Shown here: positions 17,542 through 26,611 of the stretch, piece after piece
Layout of the letters: every line of letters begins with the position of its first letter
Position numbering within the stretch: the first letter of the stretch is position 1
NCBI GenBank assembly: GCA_013042375.1
Contig: JABDQH010000116.1
Coordinates: 24,926 to 88,925 of the forward strand
Source of the DNA: Woeseiaceae bacterium
GTDB taxonomy: Bacteria > Pseudomonadota > Gammaproteobacteria > Steroidobacterales > Woeseiaceae
Reading direction: 5' to 3'
Length of the DNA stretch: 64,000 bases
Made by a program: the position numbers and the translations under genes
The notes under the pieces: generated by a model
The model's input: only the letters and a program-made list of their open reading frames with translations
Databases searched by the model: none
What the model was told of the DNA's origin: nothing

Positions 17542-18970
17542 GGGTCTTCCAGCCGCCGCGACGGAATACGACAACGCTGAGGACAGTCAACAGCGATTCG
17601 GACAGGACGATAGCGATGAACGCGCCCTCGGGGCCGAGCGCGGTGCGCGTCGCCAGCATGAATGCCAGGGGGATCTGCACCAGCCAGAAGCTCACGAGGT
17701 TGAGGGTCATCGGTGTCTCCGTATCGCCGGCGCCGTTCATCGCCTGTACGACGACCATGCCGACAGCATACAACGGAAAGCCGAGCGCGAGGATCCGCAT
17801 GCAGTGTGTGCCGATGCGTAATACCTCTGCGTCGTTCGTAAACCAGCCCGTGATGACGGCCGCGAAGACAATCAGGAAGACTGCCGTCACGCCCATGAAG
17901 ATGGCGTTGTACTTCGAGGCTTGCCACGCCGAACGCTCCGCCCGGTCAGGCCGTCCGGCTCCGAGGTTCTGGCCGACGAGTGTCGCGGCCGCATTGCCCA
18001 GGCCCCAGGCGGGAAGGTAGATGAACTCCATGGCGCGCAGCGCGATCGTGAACGCCGCGATAGCCGGGCTGCCGAACATTGCGACGATCCGCATCACGCC
18101 GATCCAGCTCGCAGTCGCGATCAGGAACTGGCCGATGCCGCCCAGCGAAATGCGCAGCAGGCGCCACGCGAGCGAGGGAATGAAACGCAGGTGCCGGGTA
18201 GCAAACGCGAGTCGGCCGCTGCCTCGCAGCAGGTACCAGAGCTGGTAGGCCACGCCGATGCCGCGGCCGATGGTCGTTGCCACCGCGGCGCCCGTCACGC
18301 CCATCTCGGGGAACGGTCCGAGGCCGAATATGAAACACGGGTCGAGGACGATGTTGCAGCCGTTTGCGATCCACAGCGAACGCAAAGCGACGGTCGCATC
18401 GCCCGCGCCGCGAAACGCCGCATTCAGCAGGAACAGGAAGATGATGCTGAAGCTGCCGCCGAGCAGCACGGTCGTGAAGCCCGTGCCCTGCTCGATCACG
18501 CTGTCGGACGCGCCCATGAGGACCAGCAGGTCGCGTGCGAACATCACGCCAAGTACGCCGACGCCGACCGACATGAGTACCCCGATCCAGATCGACTGCC
18601 CCGTGACCTCGGCCGCACCCTGGGCGTCCCCGGCACCGATACGGCGTGACACCATTGCCGTGATACCCATGCCGAGCCCGATAGCGGCCGCGTACAGTAC
18701 CGTGATCAACGCCTCGGTGATCCCGACCGCGGCGACGGCGTCGGTTCCCAGGCGCGACACGAAGGCGATGTCGACGACGGCGAAGATCGACTCCATCGCC
18801 ATTTCCAGCATCATCGGAATAGCAAGCAATCCGAGCGCCCGGCCGATAGGCCCCGATGTGAAGTCCTCGTCGTTGTCGCGCAGCGCTTCGGCGAGAAACA
18901 GCCGCGCGCGCCGCAGCGCCGTGGTTCGTTCGCTCACGCGCGGCCCGCCGGTGCTATGCTCATCGAACAT
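17531..18970 (-). CDS. MATE-family efflux transporter
   Basis: A 479-residue multidrug/toxin extrusion protein with twelve predicted membrane helices in two homologous halves. Family-typical segments include AIPMMLEMAMESIFAVVDIAFVSRLG (first helix with its Asp), MVSRRIGAGD and TLVGQNLGAGRPDRAE. It exports cationic or amphipathic compounds using Na+ or H+ gradients; specificity cannot be read. Start options are ATG 18970 (used) and GTG 18937. It is first in the operon with the ABC and NERD genes and divergent from a small membrane-protein gene. Confidence 0.93.
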   Translation of the reverse strand: MFDEHSTGGPRVSERTTALRRARLFLAEALRDNDEDFTSGPIGRALGLLAIPMMLEMAMESIFAVVDIAFVSRLGTDAVAAVGITEALITVLYAAAIGLGMGITAMVSRRIGAGDAQGAAEVTGQSIWIGVLMSVGVGVLGVMFARDLLVLMGASDSVIEQGTGFTTVLLGGSFSIIFLFLLNAAFRGAGDATVALRSLWIANGCNIVLDPCFIFGLGPFPEMGVTGAAVATTIGRGIGVAYQLWYLLRGSGRLAFATRHLRFIPSLAWRLLRISLGGIGQFLIATASWIGVMRIVAMFGSPAIAAFTIALRAMEFIYLPAWGLGNAAATLVGQNLGAGRPDRAERSAWQASKYNAIFMGVTAVFLIVFAAVITGWFTNDAEVLRIGTHCMRILALGFPLYAVGMVVVQAMNGAGDTETPMTLNLVSFWLVQIPLAFMLATRTALGPEGAFIAIVLSESLLTVLSVVVFRRGGWKTHEA

Positions 18971-18991
18971 CCGCACTGGAGGCATCGCGCA

Positions 18992-19150
18992 ATGCCCAAA
19001 GGCCTGCTCGTCCTGCTCGTTCTCATTGCTGTCGTCATCGTTTATACGATCGCGAGGGTCGTGAGCCTGAACCGCCTAAGTCAACAGCAATGGGAGGAGG
19101 TAGACAAGAGCAAGCTCAAGGAATGGGACGACGACGACACATGGGACTAG
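18992..19150 (+). CDS. Small single-span membrane protein (52 aa)
   Basis: A 52-residue protein with one N-terminal helix (LLVLLVLIAVVIVYTIARVV) and an acidic cytoplasmic tail ending in EWDDDDTWD. A clear Shine-Dalgarno GGAGG at 18978-18982 lies nine bases before the ATG at 18992, which supports this start over one at 18956. No homologue is recognised. The gene is divergent from MATE and 22 bp ahead of the dienelactone hydrolase ATG, so it may lead that unit. Confidence 0.7.
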   Translation: MPKGLLVLLVLIAVVIVYTIARVVSLNRLSQQQWEEVDKSKLKEWDDDDTWD

Positions 19151-19172
19151 TCGCCCGTGTTTGGACTACACT

Positions 19173-20120
19173 ATGGCGGCCAATACTGAGCTGGTCATGC
19201 ACATGATGATTGCGAACAAACGAATTCCAATGGGGCTCGCCGCGCTGCTTGCAGTAGTTCTGCTGGTCGGAGGCTGCGGTAAAGACGGTGCGTCTCCCGC
19301 CGATGGCGAGACGGCGGCAGCGCGGGACAACGTCGATGCCATGTCGCGCGAGCATGCAGACGACACGACCGACCCGAGCCCGGCTGCCTGGCTGGCCCCC
19401 AGGCGCGCAGTCGAATCGGACCCGCGCATGCCGTATGCCGAGTTGGGTGACGACCTGGTGTACGGTTACTTCGCGGCGCCGGCGGACGTCGTCGAACCCC
19501 TGCCGGCCCTGATCCTGATCCACGAGTGGTGGGGACTCAACGACAACATCCGTGCCGTGGCTGACCGGCTTGCCGGTGAGGGCTACATGGTGCTGGCTGT
19601 GGACATGTACGGCGGCAGGACTGCCAGCAATGCCAGCGAGGCCAGGCAGTTGATGCTCGAGGTGGTCGAGGAGCCCGAGCTTGCGAACGAAAATATTCGC
19701 TCTGCATACCAGTTCCTCGAGGAGGTGGCCGGTGCGCCGAAGATCGGCTCGCTCGGCTGGTGTTTCGGTGGCGGCTGGTCATTGAATACGGCGCGGCTGT
19801 TTCCCGCCGATCTCGATGCCAGCGTGATCTACTACGGGCGCGTAACGGCTGACGAAGAGATTCTGCGCCCGGTTAATGCACCGATACTTGGCCTGTTCGG
19901 CGCCGAGGACACGGGCATTCCGGTTGCCTCGGTCGAGGCTTTCGGTGATTCGCTGGAGCGCTTGCGCAAGGATTACGAAATTTACATCTACCCCGATGTC
20001 GGGCATGCGTTCGCCAATCCCTCCGGGAGGAACTACGACGAGGACGCGGCGACCGACGCGTGGAACAAGACCCTCGAATTTCTCGCGCGTCACCTGTCCG
20101 GTTCGCCGGGTTCTTCCTGA
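19173..20120 (+). CDS. Dienelactone-hydrolase-family lipoprotein
   Basis: A protein of about 315 residues with a lipoprotein signal (LLAVVLLVGGC lipobox) and an alpha/beta-hydrolase domain. The catalytic triad is visible: nucleophile Cys in GWCFGGGW (Cys, as in dienelactone hydrolases), Asp in FGAEDTGIP and His in DVGHAF. IHEWWGLND is the family N-terminal motif. Starts at 19173, 19197 and 19206 are all possible; 19206 gives the most ordinary signal peptide. The 3' end overlaps the convergent secreted-protein gene by 31 bp inside a 21-bp tandem repeat. Confidence 0.87.
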   Translation: MAANTELVMHMMIANKRIPMGLAALLAVVLLVGGCGKDGASPADGETAAARDNVDAMSREHADDTTDPSPAAWLAPRRAVESDPRMPYAELGDDLVYGYFAAPADVVEPLPALILIHEWWGLNDNIRAVADRLAGEGYMVLAVDMYGGRTASNASEARQLMLEVVEEPELANENIRSAYQFLEEVAGAPKIGSLGWCFGGGWSLNTARLFPADLDASVIYYGRVTADEEILRPVNAPILGLFGAEDTGIPVASVEAFGDSLERLRKDYEIYIYPDVGHAFANPSGRNYDEDAATDAWNKTLEFLARHLSGSPGSS

Positions 20121-20647
20121 GGTGCATCGGGTTCTTCCTGAGGTGCATCGGGCTCGCGTGCGCAGCTCAGCCTGAGTTGCAGCGGCGCGCTGGCAAAATG
20201 CAGCGACTCGACGTCGCCGTTCATACAGCGCAGCGACGCATGCGCGGTCGTGAATCCCGGTAGCAACAGCTCGTCAGACGTAGCCCTGTCCTCTGCGATG
20301 CAGAAGCCGTCGTGGGCGGCGAGTGCCAGCTGACCCGCCGCAACCTCGACCGTGGCCTCGGCGGCGCGTTTGTCCAGCAACGCATCACGCCCGATCGTCG
20401 TGAACGTGTCGGCGATGCTCAACGTAACTGACACGGGTTCCCCCTTACACTGGATTGCGGCGCGCAGGGCGAACCCGACAGCGGGCAGGTTGACGACGTC
20501 GAGGCCCGCGGCGCGGGGCGCAACCGCCACCGAGGTCTCCCTGGCGGCCACGACGATATTGTCGTCTGCCCTGGCCGGGGAAAAGATGCCCGTCGTGACT
20601 ACTATTGCCGCAATCGGCGCTAGAATAGGGAGTCTTTGCCGCCTCAT
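20090..20647 (-). CDS. Hypothetical secreted protein with duplicated acidic Pro-rich tail
   Basis: A 185-residue protein with a signal peptide ending near PARADD, then a beta-rich domain containing three Cys (QCKGE, FCIAED, RCMNGD) plus a late LSCAR. The C-terminal tail carries a heptad DAPQEEP twice, produced by a 21-bp DNA duplication. I do not recognise the family. The start at 20647 is chosen for the signal peptide; an earlier one at 20704 is possible. It lies convergent with the dienelactone hydrolase and divergent from the PGPGW gene. Confidence 0.7.
   Translation of the reverse strand: MRRQRLPILAPIAAIVVTTGIFSPARADDNIVVAARETSVAVAPRAAGLDVVNLPAVGFALRAAIQCKGEPVSVTLSIADTFTTIGRDALLDKRAAEATVEVAAGQLALAAHDGFCIAEDRATSDELLLPGFTTAHASLRCMNGDVESLHFASAPLQLRLSCAREPDAPQEEPDAPQEEPGEPDR
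20108..20149. repeat. Tandem 21-bp duplication at a convergent gene overlap
   Basis: Two exact copies of a 21-bp unit occupy 20108-20128 and 20129-20149, followed by three matching bases. The unit length is a multiple of three, so it adds seven residues in frame to the minus-strand protein. The stop codon of the plus-strand hydrolase lies in the first copy (20118-20120), so the second copy does not affect that protein. Confidence 0.95.
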
Positions 20648-20706
20648 CGGGTCCAAGGCTACGGCAAGGCGGAGCAAAAGCGAAGGGTCAGGGCCCGGAC
20701 ACACTC

Positions 20707-20955
20707 ATGATCAGGCGAGCAGTACATTTCACTTACAAGGCGGCGCGGCGCATCGTTATCGGCGTCGTCGGCGCAACGGTGCTGATCATTGGCGTCATCA
20801 TGCTCGTAACGCCCGGCCCGGCGCTCGTGGTCATCCCGGTGGGCCTCGCCATTCTCAGCATCGAGTTTACGTGGGCGCGGCACTGGCTGCGTCGACTGCG
20901 CGAGTCGATCTCGAACAACAGCTTCAACAGCCGGCAAAAAAAAGGCGCCGGATGA
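20707..20955 (+). CDS. PGPGW-family small membrane protein
   Basis: An 82-residue protein of the putative transmembrane PGPGW family (PF09656). Two helices (about residues 16-35 and 38-55) flank the signature LVTPGPALVVIPVGLAIL, and a basic amphipathic tail follows. The function of the family is unknown. The ATG at 20707 is divergent from the secreted-protein gene. Its stop codon lies in the loop of the downstream hairpin. Confidence 0.85.
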   Translation: MIRRAVHFTYKAARRIVIGVVGATVLIIGVIMLVTPGPALVVIPVGLAILSIEFTWARHWLRRLRESISNNSFNSRQKKGAG

Positions 20956-20965
20956 CCGGCGCCTT
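20936..20965 (-). terminator. Hairpin with A-tract, probable terminator for the minus-strand gene
   Basis: AAGGCGCCGG at 20942-20951 pairs with CCGGCGCCTT at 20956-20965 around a 4-base loop ATGA. Eight A residues at 20936-20943 become a U-tract on the minus transcript, so it should stop transcription of the small secreted gene from 21409. The PGPGW stop codon (20953-20955) sits in the loop. The plus-strand T-tail is weak. Confidence 0.75.
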
Positions 20966-21121
20966 ATAGTTTACGGCAAGGGGGAATGCCGCCGGACCTT
21001 CCTGGTCCGTTTACGCCGGACTCCGCCCGGCGTTGTGTCCGGTGGTGTCGGCCGGGAGTTCAGGGGGGAGAGATTCCCGACCAAGCGGCCACCGGAAGGG
21101 GGTCTGTTGCGGGTACCGCCC

Positions 21122-21409
21122 TCAGGGCTGACCCGCTATCAATTGAGATCTGCGGTCTTCCAGGCGAATTTCAAGCTCCACCCAGTTCTGGCGGGCCAGC
21201 GACTGTGCCGCCCGTTGAGCGGCTTCTGCATTCGCCGCGGCCGCGATCTCGAGCGTAGCGTCGGGCACCGTGTGAATCGCGACAGCTGTCGCGTTTATTG
21301 TTGGGCTTTCCTGAGCGAAAGCGTCCCCGGCGGCCGACGACACGCCGATAAGCACGACCAGCGCCGCGAGAAGCGCGAGGCGTTCCTCGGTAATCCTGGT
21401 TTTCATCAT
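21122..21409 (-). CDS. Small secreted protein under a predicted sigma-54 promoter
   Basis: A 95-residue protein with a signal peptide (RLALLAALVVLIGVSSAAGDAFAQ) and a mature part of about 62 residues with an Ala-rich helical centre (ATLEIAAAANAEAAQRAAQ) and a charged tail. I recognise no family. The ATG at 21409 is backed by AAGGA eight bases upstream and by a -24/-12 element whose start point would fall near 21438; an in-frame start at 21442 would precede the transcript. It is divergent from the sigma-54 activator gene. 20966-21121 downstream holds no gene, only short hairpins. Confidence 0.75.
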   Translation of the reverse strand: MMKTRITEERLALLAALVVLIGVSSAAGDAFAQESPTINATAVAIHTVPDATLEIAAAANAEAAQRAAQSLARQNWVELEIRLEDRRSQLIAGQP

Positions 21410-21448
21410 CGTGTCCTTTGTAAAGAAAGTTAAAGCTGCCACAGTAAA

Positions 21449-21465
21449 TGCACAACTCGTGCCAA
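21449..21465 (-). promoter_or_regulatory. Sigma-54 (-24/-12) promoter
   Basis: The minus strand reads TTGGCACGAGTTGTGCA from 21465 to 21449. Against the RpoN consensus TTGGCACG-N4-TTGCA it differs at one base, and the invariant GG and GC dinucleotides are exactly ten bases apart. Transcription would start near 21438 and give a leader of about 29 bases before the small secreted gene. Confidence 0.8.
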
Positions 21466-21512
21466 CTTGACAAATTCATAAGAATCAACGGGTTGTGCAA
21501 TATCAGGCGATA

Positions 21513-21563
21513 ACGGAAATCCGTGAATAACGAATTATCGTAGGCGGAATTACGAAATTTCGT
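21513..21563. promoter_or_regulatory. Three 12-bp palindromic sites, candidate activator-binding sites
   Basis: ACGGAAATCCGT (21513-21524), ACGAATTATCGT (21530-21541) and ACGAAATTTCGT (21552-21563) share the pattern ACGRAWWWYCGT; the third extends to a perfect 14-bp palindrome. They lie roughly 60-110 bp upstream of the -12 element, a normal distance for enhancer binding proteins, and the last ends 13 bp before the activator's own ATG. Binding by the adjacent regulator is inference. Confidence 0.65.
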
Positions 21564-21576
21564 ATATAGTCCGCCG

Positions 21577-23376
21577 ATGATTACGCAGCAAGACTATGAA
21601 TGGCTGTTCCGGCGCCTGCCGGTGATGTCGACCCTGATCGCGGCGGACGGCGCCTGCCTCGACGTCAACGACACGATGCTCGAGCGGCTGGGCTATACGC
21701 GCGAGGACATGGTCGGGCACCGGCCCGAGGAGTTCATGACGCCCGAGTCGGCGGCGCGCGTGACGAGCGAGCTGCGCCCGGCGCTGCGGCGTCGCGGCAA
21801 ACTGGAGGACAAGTACATCAGCTTCGTCACGGCCGGTGGCGACGTCGTCGACTGCATCACCAATGCGCTCGTCGAGTACGATCGCTCGGGCGAGTTCCTG
21901 CGGACCGTGGGCATGTACATGGAGGTGTCGGACCAGGCGCGTGCCAACTTCAAGTATCGCACTCTGTATCGCTCGACCCCGGCCATGCTGCATACCGTCG
22001 ACGGTGACGGCCTGCTCGTTACCGTGACCGATCACTGGCTGGCCAAGCTCGGGTACCGACGCAAGGACGTGCTCGGCCGGCCGGTTACGGATTTCATGAG
22101 CGAGGCCGACCAGAAGAAGTACGCCGACGGACGTCTCCAGGAACTGATCGCCGCGGGCGATTTCAACAACGTCGAGCGCCAGATGGTGCGCAAGGATGGC
22201 ACAACGATCGACCTCGTCATGTCCGCTATCGCAAACCGGGACGAATCCGGCGAGGTCGACCGCATGCTGGTCGCATCCAAGGATGTGACGGAGCGCAATC
22301 GCGCGGAGCGCGAGTTACGCCGCGCGCTCGCAGAGAACGCGAAGTTGCGCAAAGAACTCGAACGCGAACGTGACTACCTGCGCGAAGAAGTCAACGTGGC
22401 GCTCAACTTCGGGCCAATTGTCGGCACTAGCACGGCGCTCAAGCGAATGCTCAAGCGTGTCGAGGCCGTGGCCGAGACGCCTGCAAGCGTCCTGCTGCTC
22501 GGCGAATCCGGCGTGGGCAAGGAACTCGTGGCGCGCGCCATCCACGCGCGCAGCCCGCGGGCCGATGGACCGCTGGTCAAGGTGAACTGCGCCTCGATAC
22601 CCAAGGAGTTGTTCGAGAGCGAGTTCTTTGGACACGTCAAGGGCGCCTTCACCGGCGCGCACCGGGATCGCGTGGGGCGGTTCCAGCTGGCCGACGGCGG
22701 CACGATCTTCCTCGACGAGGTCGGGGAGATCCCGATGGAATTACAGGGAAAGCTGCTGCGTGTCCTGCAGGAAAGCGAGTTCGAGCGCGTCGGTGATGAC
22801 GTGACCCGCTACGTCGACGTGCGCATCGTCGCGGCAACCAACCGCAATCTCGAAAAGCTCATGGTCGAGGGCAATTTCCGGGAGGACCTGTTCTACCGAC
22901 TCAGCGTGTTCCCGATCGACGTTCCGCCATTGCGGCAACGCGGCGGGGACATCGTCCAGTTGGCGCAGCACTTCCTCGAGCAGACCTGCAAGGACTTCGG
23001 CCGCGAGCCGATGACGCTGACCCGGTCGCAGGCCGCGGATCTCAAGGCCTACGACTGGCCGGGTAACGTACGCGAACTGAAGAACGTCATCGAACGCGCC
23101 GTGATCCTGTCGCCTGGCCAGGTGCTGCGCCTGGACCTGTCGATGCCGGGCGCACGGCCCGAACCGGTGATAGTCGCGTCATCCGAGCCCGTGCGGACTG
23201 ACATACTGACGGACAATGAGATGCGCGCATTCCAAAAAGGCAATATTGTAAAAGCGCTCGAGCGAGCCGCGTGGAAAGTCTCCGGCAAGGGGGGCGCGGC
23301 CGAGTTGCTCGGAGTCCGGCCGACGACGCTGGCAGACCGCATCAGGACCCACGGGATCAAGCGACCGACACGATGA
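21577..23376 (+). CDS. Sigma-54-dependent transcriptional activator with two PAS domains
   Basis: A 599-residue NtrC-type enhancer-binding protein. Two PAS sensor domains (about residues 8-115 and 125-245) replace the receiver domain, followed by a coiled linker and an AAA+ domain with Walker A GESGVGKE at 309, an intact sigma-54-contacting GAFTGA at 356-361 and Walker [11 protein letters not shown] Fis-type helix-turn-helix is at about 555-597 ([18 protein letters not shown]). The presence of PAS domains without a receiver suggests direct sensing of a ligand, redox state or light. The PBP4 gene overlaps by 4 bp; the divergent secreted gene has a sigma-54 promoter. Confidence 0.95.
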   Translation: MITQQDYEWLFRRLPVMSTLIAADGACLDVNDTMLERLGYTREDMVGHRPEEFMTPESAARVTSELRPALRRRGKLEDKYISFVTAGGDVVDCITNALVEYDRSGEFLRTVGMYMEVSDQARANFKYRTLYRSTPAMLHTVDGDGLLVTVTDHWLAKLGYRRKDVLGRPVTDFMSEADQKKYADGRLQELIAAGDFNNVERQMVRKDGTTIDLVMSAIANRDESGEVDRMLVASKDVTERNRAERELRRALAENAKLRKELERERDYLREEVNVALNFGPIVGTSTALKRMLKRVEAVAETPASVLLLGESGVGKELVARAIHARSPRADGPLVKVNCASIPKELFESEFFGHVKGAFTGAHRDRVGRFQLADGGTIFLDEVGEIPMELQGKLLRVLQESEFERVGDDVTRYVDVRIVAATNRNLEKLMVEGNFREDLFYRLSVFPIDVPPLRQRGGDIVQLAQHFLEQTCKDFGREPMTLTRSQAADLKAYDWPGNVRELKNVIERAVILSPGQVLRLDLSMPGARPEPVIVASSEPVRTDILTDNEMRAFQKGNIVKALERAAWKVSGKGGAAELLGVRPTTLADRIRTHGIKRPTR

Positions 23377-24797
23377 AACCGACAATCACGTTCCTGTTCA
23401 TACTGCTCCTTTTCGCGGCGTGGGCCGACGCGGCGGCGGAGATTCCCGCCGGCGTGCGCGGTGTGTTGCAGACGCGGCAGGTCCCTGACTCTTCACTGAG
23501 CATCTATGTCGAAGACCTCGATTCGGGCGAGGTTGTTTTGGACTGGCTGGGCGACGTCCCGAGGAACCCGGCGTCGACGATGAAGCTGCTGACGACCCTC
23601 GTCGCGCTCGATGTCCTCGGGCCGGCATACCGCTGGAGAACCGACGTGTACGCGCTCGGCGAAATCGCGGACGGCAAGCTCGACGGTGATCTCCTTGTCA
23701 AAGGTCACGGCGATCCATTCCTCGTCGCCGAACGCGTCTGGCGGCTGTTGCGGCAAATCCGGTACAAGGGCATCGACGAGATCACGGGCGACCTGCTCAT
23801 CGATGACAGCTGGTTCGACGTCGGGGACTATGACCCCGCCGCTTTCGACAACCAGCCACTTCGGGCCTACAACGTCGCGCCCAACGCCCTGCTCACGAAT
23901 TTCAAGGTCGTCCGTTACTGGTTCGAGCCCGACGGCGAGCGCGTGCGCGTGCGCATGGATCCCGAACTCGACAACCTGCGCATCGATAACCGCCTTAGTG
24001 TTCGGCAAGGCTACTGTCGCGGGTTCCAGCGCGGCATCGCGGTCAACGTGAACGGCAACAATGACGAGGTCATCTTCTCGGGCCGCTTCCCGAGCGGCTG
24101 CGAGCGCTACGCGATGGATCGTACGGCCTTGTCGCACAATGCGTTCACCTACGGGCTGTTTCGATCGCTGTGGGAGGAGTCGGGTGGAGTGCTCGAGGGT
24201 TCGTGGAGCAACGTGCTCAAGGACGATCTGGTCAAGGACGAGGAAACCGAGCCGCTTGTTTCCTTCCGGTCTCCGCCGCTCGTCGAGATGATCGCGCGCG
24301 TTAACAAGCACAGCAATAACGTCATGGCGCGGCAGGTCCTGTACACGCTTTCCGCCGAGGTCAATGGGCCGCCAGGCACAGAGACGGGCGGGCGCGAAGT
24401 CATCGAGACCTGGCTCCAGCAAAACAAACTCGGCTCGTGCAAGATGGCGCTCGAGAACGGCGCCGGGCTGTCGCGGGAGACGCGCATCTGCGCATCGGGC
24501 ATGGCCGCGATGCTGCGCTTTGCGTGGCATCAGCCATACATGCCGGAATACCTTGCCTCGATGTCGCTGAGCGGCCTTGACGGCACTCTGCGGCGCAGGT
24601 TCACCGGCAGCGAACTCGTGGGTACAGCGCACCTGAAAACGGGCTCGCTGGATCATGTCGCGGCAATCGCGGGCTACCTGCAGGCGCGCTCGGGCAGGCG
24701 CTTCGCAGTCGTCGCACTGCACAACCACGACGACATTCATCGCGGCTATGGCGAAGAAGTCCAGGAAGCGCTGCTGCGCTGGCTCTATGATCAGTAG
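23373..24797 (+). CDS. dacB: D-alanyl-D-alanine carboxypeptidase/endopeptidase (PBP4 type)
   Basis: A 474-residue peptidoglycan hydrolase of peptidase family S13. The signal peptide ends near AADAAAEIP. The active-site motifs are STMK (Ser 68, Lys 71), SNN (Ser 314, in KHSNNVMA) and KTG (Lys 422, in [10 protein letters not shown]). The long insertion between the first two motifs is typical for PBP4. The ATG at 23373 overlaps the activator's stop (ATGA). It trims D-Ala and cleaves cross-links in the periplasm; cotranscription with a sigma-54 activator is unusual. Confidence 0.94.
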   Translation: MKPTITFLFILLLFAAWADAAAEIPAGVRGVLQTRQVPDSSLSIYVEDLDSGEVVLDWLGDVPRNPASTMKLLTTLVALDVLGPAYRWRTDVYALGEIADGKLDGDLLVKGHGDPFLVAERVWRLLRQIRYKGIDEITGDLLIDDSWFDVGDYDPAAFDNQPLRAYNVAPNALLTNFKVVRYWFEPDGERVRVRMDPELDNLRIDNRLSVRQGYCRGFQRGIAVNVNGNNDEVIFSGRFPSGCERYAMDRTALSHNAFTYGLFRSLWEESGGVLEGSWSNVLKDDLVKDEETEPLVSFRSPPLVEMIARVNKHSNNVMARQVLYTLSAEVNGPPGTETGGREVIETWLQQNKLGSCKMALENGAGLSRETRICASGMAAMLRFAWHQPYMPEYLASMSLSGLDGTLRRRFTGSELVGTAHLKTGSLDHVAAIAGYLQARSGRRFAVVALHNHDDIHRGYGEEVQEALLRWLYDQ

Positions 24798-24827
24798 TAC
24801 ACTCCCGGCGGGCACCGGAGTTCGATT

Positions 24828-25415
24828 ATGCGTCTGATCATTGCAGTTCTTCTTTTTGCGCCGCTGCTGGCGGCTGCCGAAACGGCGTACGTGACCGACA
24901 ACCTCAGGCTGGGACTGCATCGGTCCGCGGACACGAGCGACAGGGCGTTTCGTTTCCTCGATAGTGGGCAGGCAATGGAAATCCTGACGCGCGATCGACT
25001 CTACGCCAATGTGCGCCTGCCCGACGGCGCGCAAGGCTGGGTGAAGTCCGCCTATCTCGTCGACGAGAAGCCGGCGAAACTGATCGTTGCCGAGACGATG
25101 GCCGAACGTGACGCACTCGCGACCGAGCTCGAGGAGGCCAGAGCCGCGTTCGCGGAACCGGCCGCGACGATCGAGCAGCTGCGCAACGAGGCGTCGGACC
25201 TGACGGCGCGGCTCGAGACGGCGCAGGCGGAAATAGCCGCGCTGCGCGAAGAGGGCGCTTCCGTGCAAAGGCTAAAGGAGCAATACCGCGGCAGCGTGCC
25301 GATCGCCTGGGTCGGCGGCGTGATACTCGTATGCCTGGTCCTCGGCTTTCTCGCGGCTCAGTGGTGGGTCGACTACCGGAGCCGCAAGCGCCACGGCGGC
25401 ATACGCGTCTACTGA
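24828..25415 (+). CDS. SH3-domain membrane protein (TIGR04211 type)
   Basis: A 195-residue protein. After a signal peptide (MRLIIAVLLFAPLLAAA) comes a bacterial SH3-like domain (YVTDNLRLGLHRSA to GWVKSAYLV), a coiled coil (about residues 88-150) and a C-terminal membrane helix (IAWVGGVILVCLVLGFLAAQWW) with a basic tail. This architecture matches the gammaproteobacterial TIGR04211/YgiM family, an envelope protein of unclear role. It lies 30 bp after dacB with a GGAG ribosome-binding site and is convergent with cysB. Confidence 0.9.
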   Translation: MRLIIAVLLFAPLLAAAETAYVTDNLRLGLHRSADTSDRAFRFLDSGQAMEILTRDRLYANVRLPDGAQGWVKSAYLVDEKPAKLIVAETMAERDALATELEEARAAFAEPAATIEQLRNEASDLTARLETAQAEIAALREEGASVQRLKEQYRGSVPIAWVGGVILVCLVLGFLAAQWWVDYRSRKRHGGIRVY

Positions 25416-25449
25416 GGCTCGCAAGGCAATGCGACGGGTAGCGGAGGCG

Positions 25450-26460
25450 TCAGGCGGCAACCGTTACCTGTTCGCCACACGCGCCGCGCAGCGGTAGTTC
25501 GGACTTGTCGAACAGCGCGTCGATATCGGCCTGATTGCCGGCGCGGCGCAGTTGGTCGAGCTGTCGCGATGTAATGTGCGGCGCGAATCGCTGAATGAAC
25601 TCGATCATGTAACGGCGCAGGACCGAGTCCTTGCGGTAGCCGATCCAGGTCGTGACGCGCGGAAAAAGTCCCTCCGCATCGAGGACCCGCAGGTCATTAT
25701 CGTCAGAGCAATCCGCGGCCATGCTCGCGACAATGCCGACTCCGAGCCCCATGCGCACATAGGTCTTGATGACGTCGGCATCGCGCGCCGTGAAGCCGAC
25801 ATTGGGTTCGAGCCCTTCTGCGGCGAATGCGCGCTTGAGCGACGACTCACCGCTGAGACTGAAAACATAAGTGACGAGCGGATACTCGACGAGATCGTGC
25901 AGCGTTATCTTGCGATCGAGCCGGGCCAGCGCGTGCCCCTTCGGCACGATGATGGAACGATCCCAGCGATAGCTCGGCACGAGCAGCAGGTCGGCAAAGA
26001 GATCCTGTGCGCCCGTTGCGATCGCAAAATCGATCTGGTTTGCGGCCACCATGTCGGCGATCTGCTCCGAGGTACCCTGGTGCAGGTCCAGCGTGATGTT
26101 CGGATAGCGTTCGCGAAATCCCGTGATCACCTCGGGCAGCACGTAGCGGGCCTGTGTGTGTGTCGTTGCGATTGACAGCGATCCTCTCTGCTCCTCGAAG
26201 TACTCGGCTGCATGGCTGCGGATATTGTCTACCTCCCGCATGATGATGCGAGCCCGCTCGATCACCATCTCGCCGGCCGGCGTGATACCGCCCAGGCTCT
26301 TGCCCTTGCGCGTGAACAGCTGCATACCGAGCTCCTCCTCGAGCAACTTCAGCTGCTTGCTGACGCCGGGTTGCGACGTGTACAGGCGCTCGGCCGCGGC
26401 CGTGATGTTCAGGCCGTTGTCGACGATCGCGATCAGGTACTTGAGTTGCTGGAGTTTCAT
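25450..26460 (-). CDS. cysB: LysR-type regulator of sulphur assimilation
   Basis: A 336-residue LysR-family regulator. The N-terminal helix-turn-helix (MKLQQLKYLIAIVDNG, with AAERLYTSQPGVSKQ as the recognition part) and the effector domain with TTHTQARYVLP match CysB/Cbl closely; that threonine-rich segment binds the sulphate/acetylserine effector. CysB activates cysteine-biosynthesis genes on N-acetylserine binding. It is divergent from the cysteine synthase gene across a 214-bp region. The ATG at 26460 gives the standard N-terminus. Confidence 0.94.
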   Translation of the reverse strand: MKLQQLKYLIAIVDNGLNITAAAERLYTSQPGVSKQLKLLEEELGMQLFTRKGKSLGGITPAGEMVIERARIIMREVDNIRSHAAEYFEEQRGSLSIATTHTQARYVLPEVITGFRERYPNITLDLHQGTSEQIADMVAANQIDFAIATGAQDLFADLLLVPSYRWDRSIIVPKGHALARLDRKITLHDLVEYPLVTYVFSLSGESSLKRAFAAEGLEPNVGFTARDADVIKTYVRMGLGVGIVASMAADCSDDNDLRVLDAEGLFPRVTTWIGYRKDSVLRRYMIEFIQRFAPHITSRQLDQLRRAGNQADIDALFDKSELPLRGACGEQVTVAA

Positions 26461-26611
26461 CGCTTCCCGTTGGAGCAATCCACGCGGTCATTAATCAGAC
26501 CGCACAGATTCGAATCAGTTTCAGGCTGCCCCGCATCATAGCGCCCACGGGTACGGATCCGGAAATCGCCAGTCGCCGCCGCGGACTCTCGCGTGCGCCA
26601 CGGGCGGGATC

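Noticed and set aside
20994..21008. GGACC/GGTCC hairpin in the gap after the small secreted gene
   Set aside because: Five pairs only; no evidence for a small RNA.
20986..21433. Plus-strand frames of 90 and 132 codons over the small secreted gene
   Set aside because: No ribosome-binding site or family; they are antisense to a gene with signal peptide, Shine-Dalgarno and promoter.
23493..25268. 591-codon open frame antisense to dacB and the SH3 gene
   Set aside because: GC-rich shadow frame with Arg/His-heavy composition and no recognisable domain; the plus strand carries two clear families with intact motifs.
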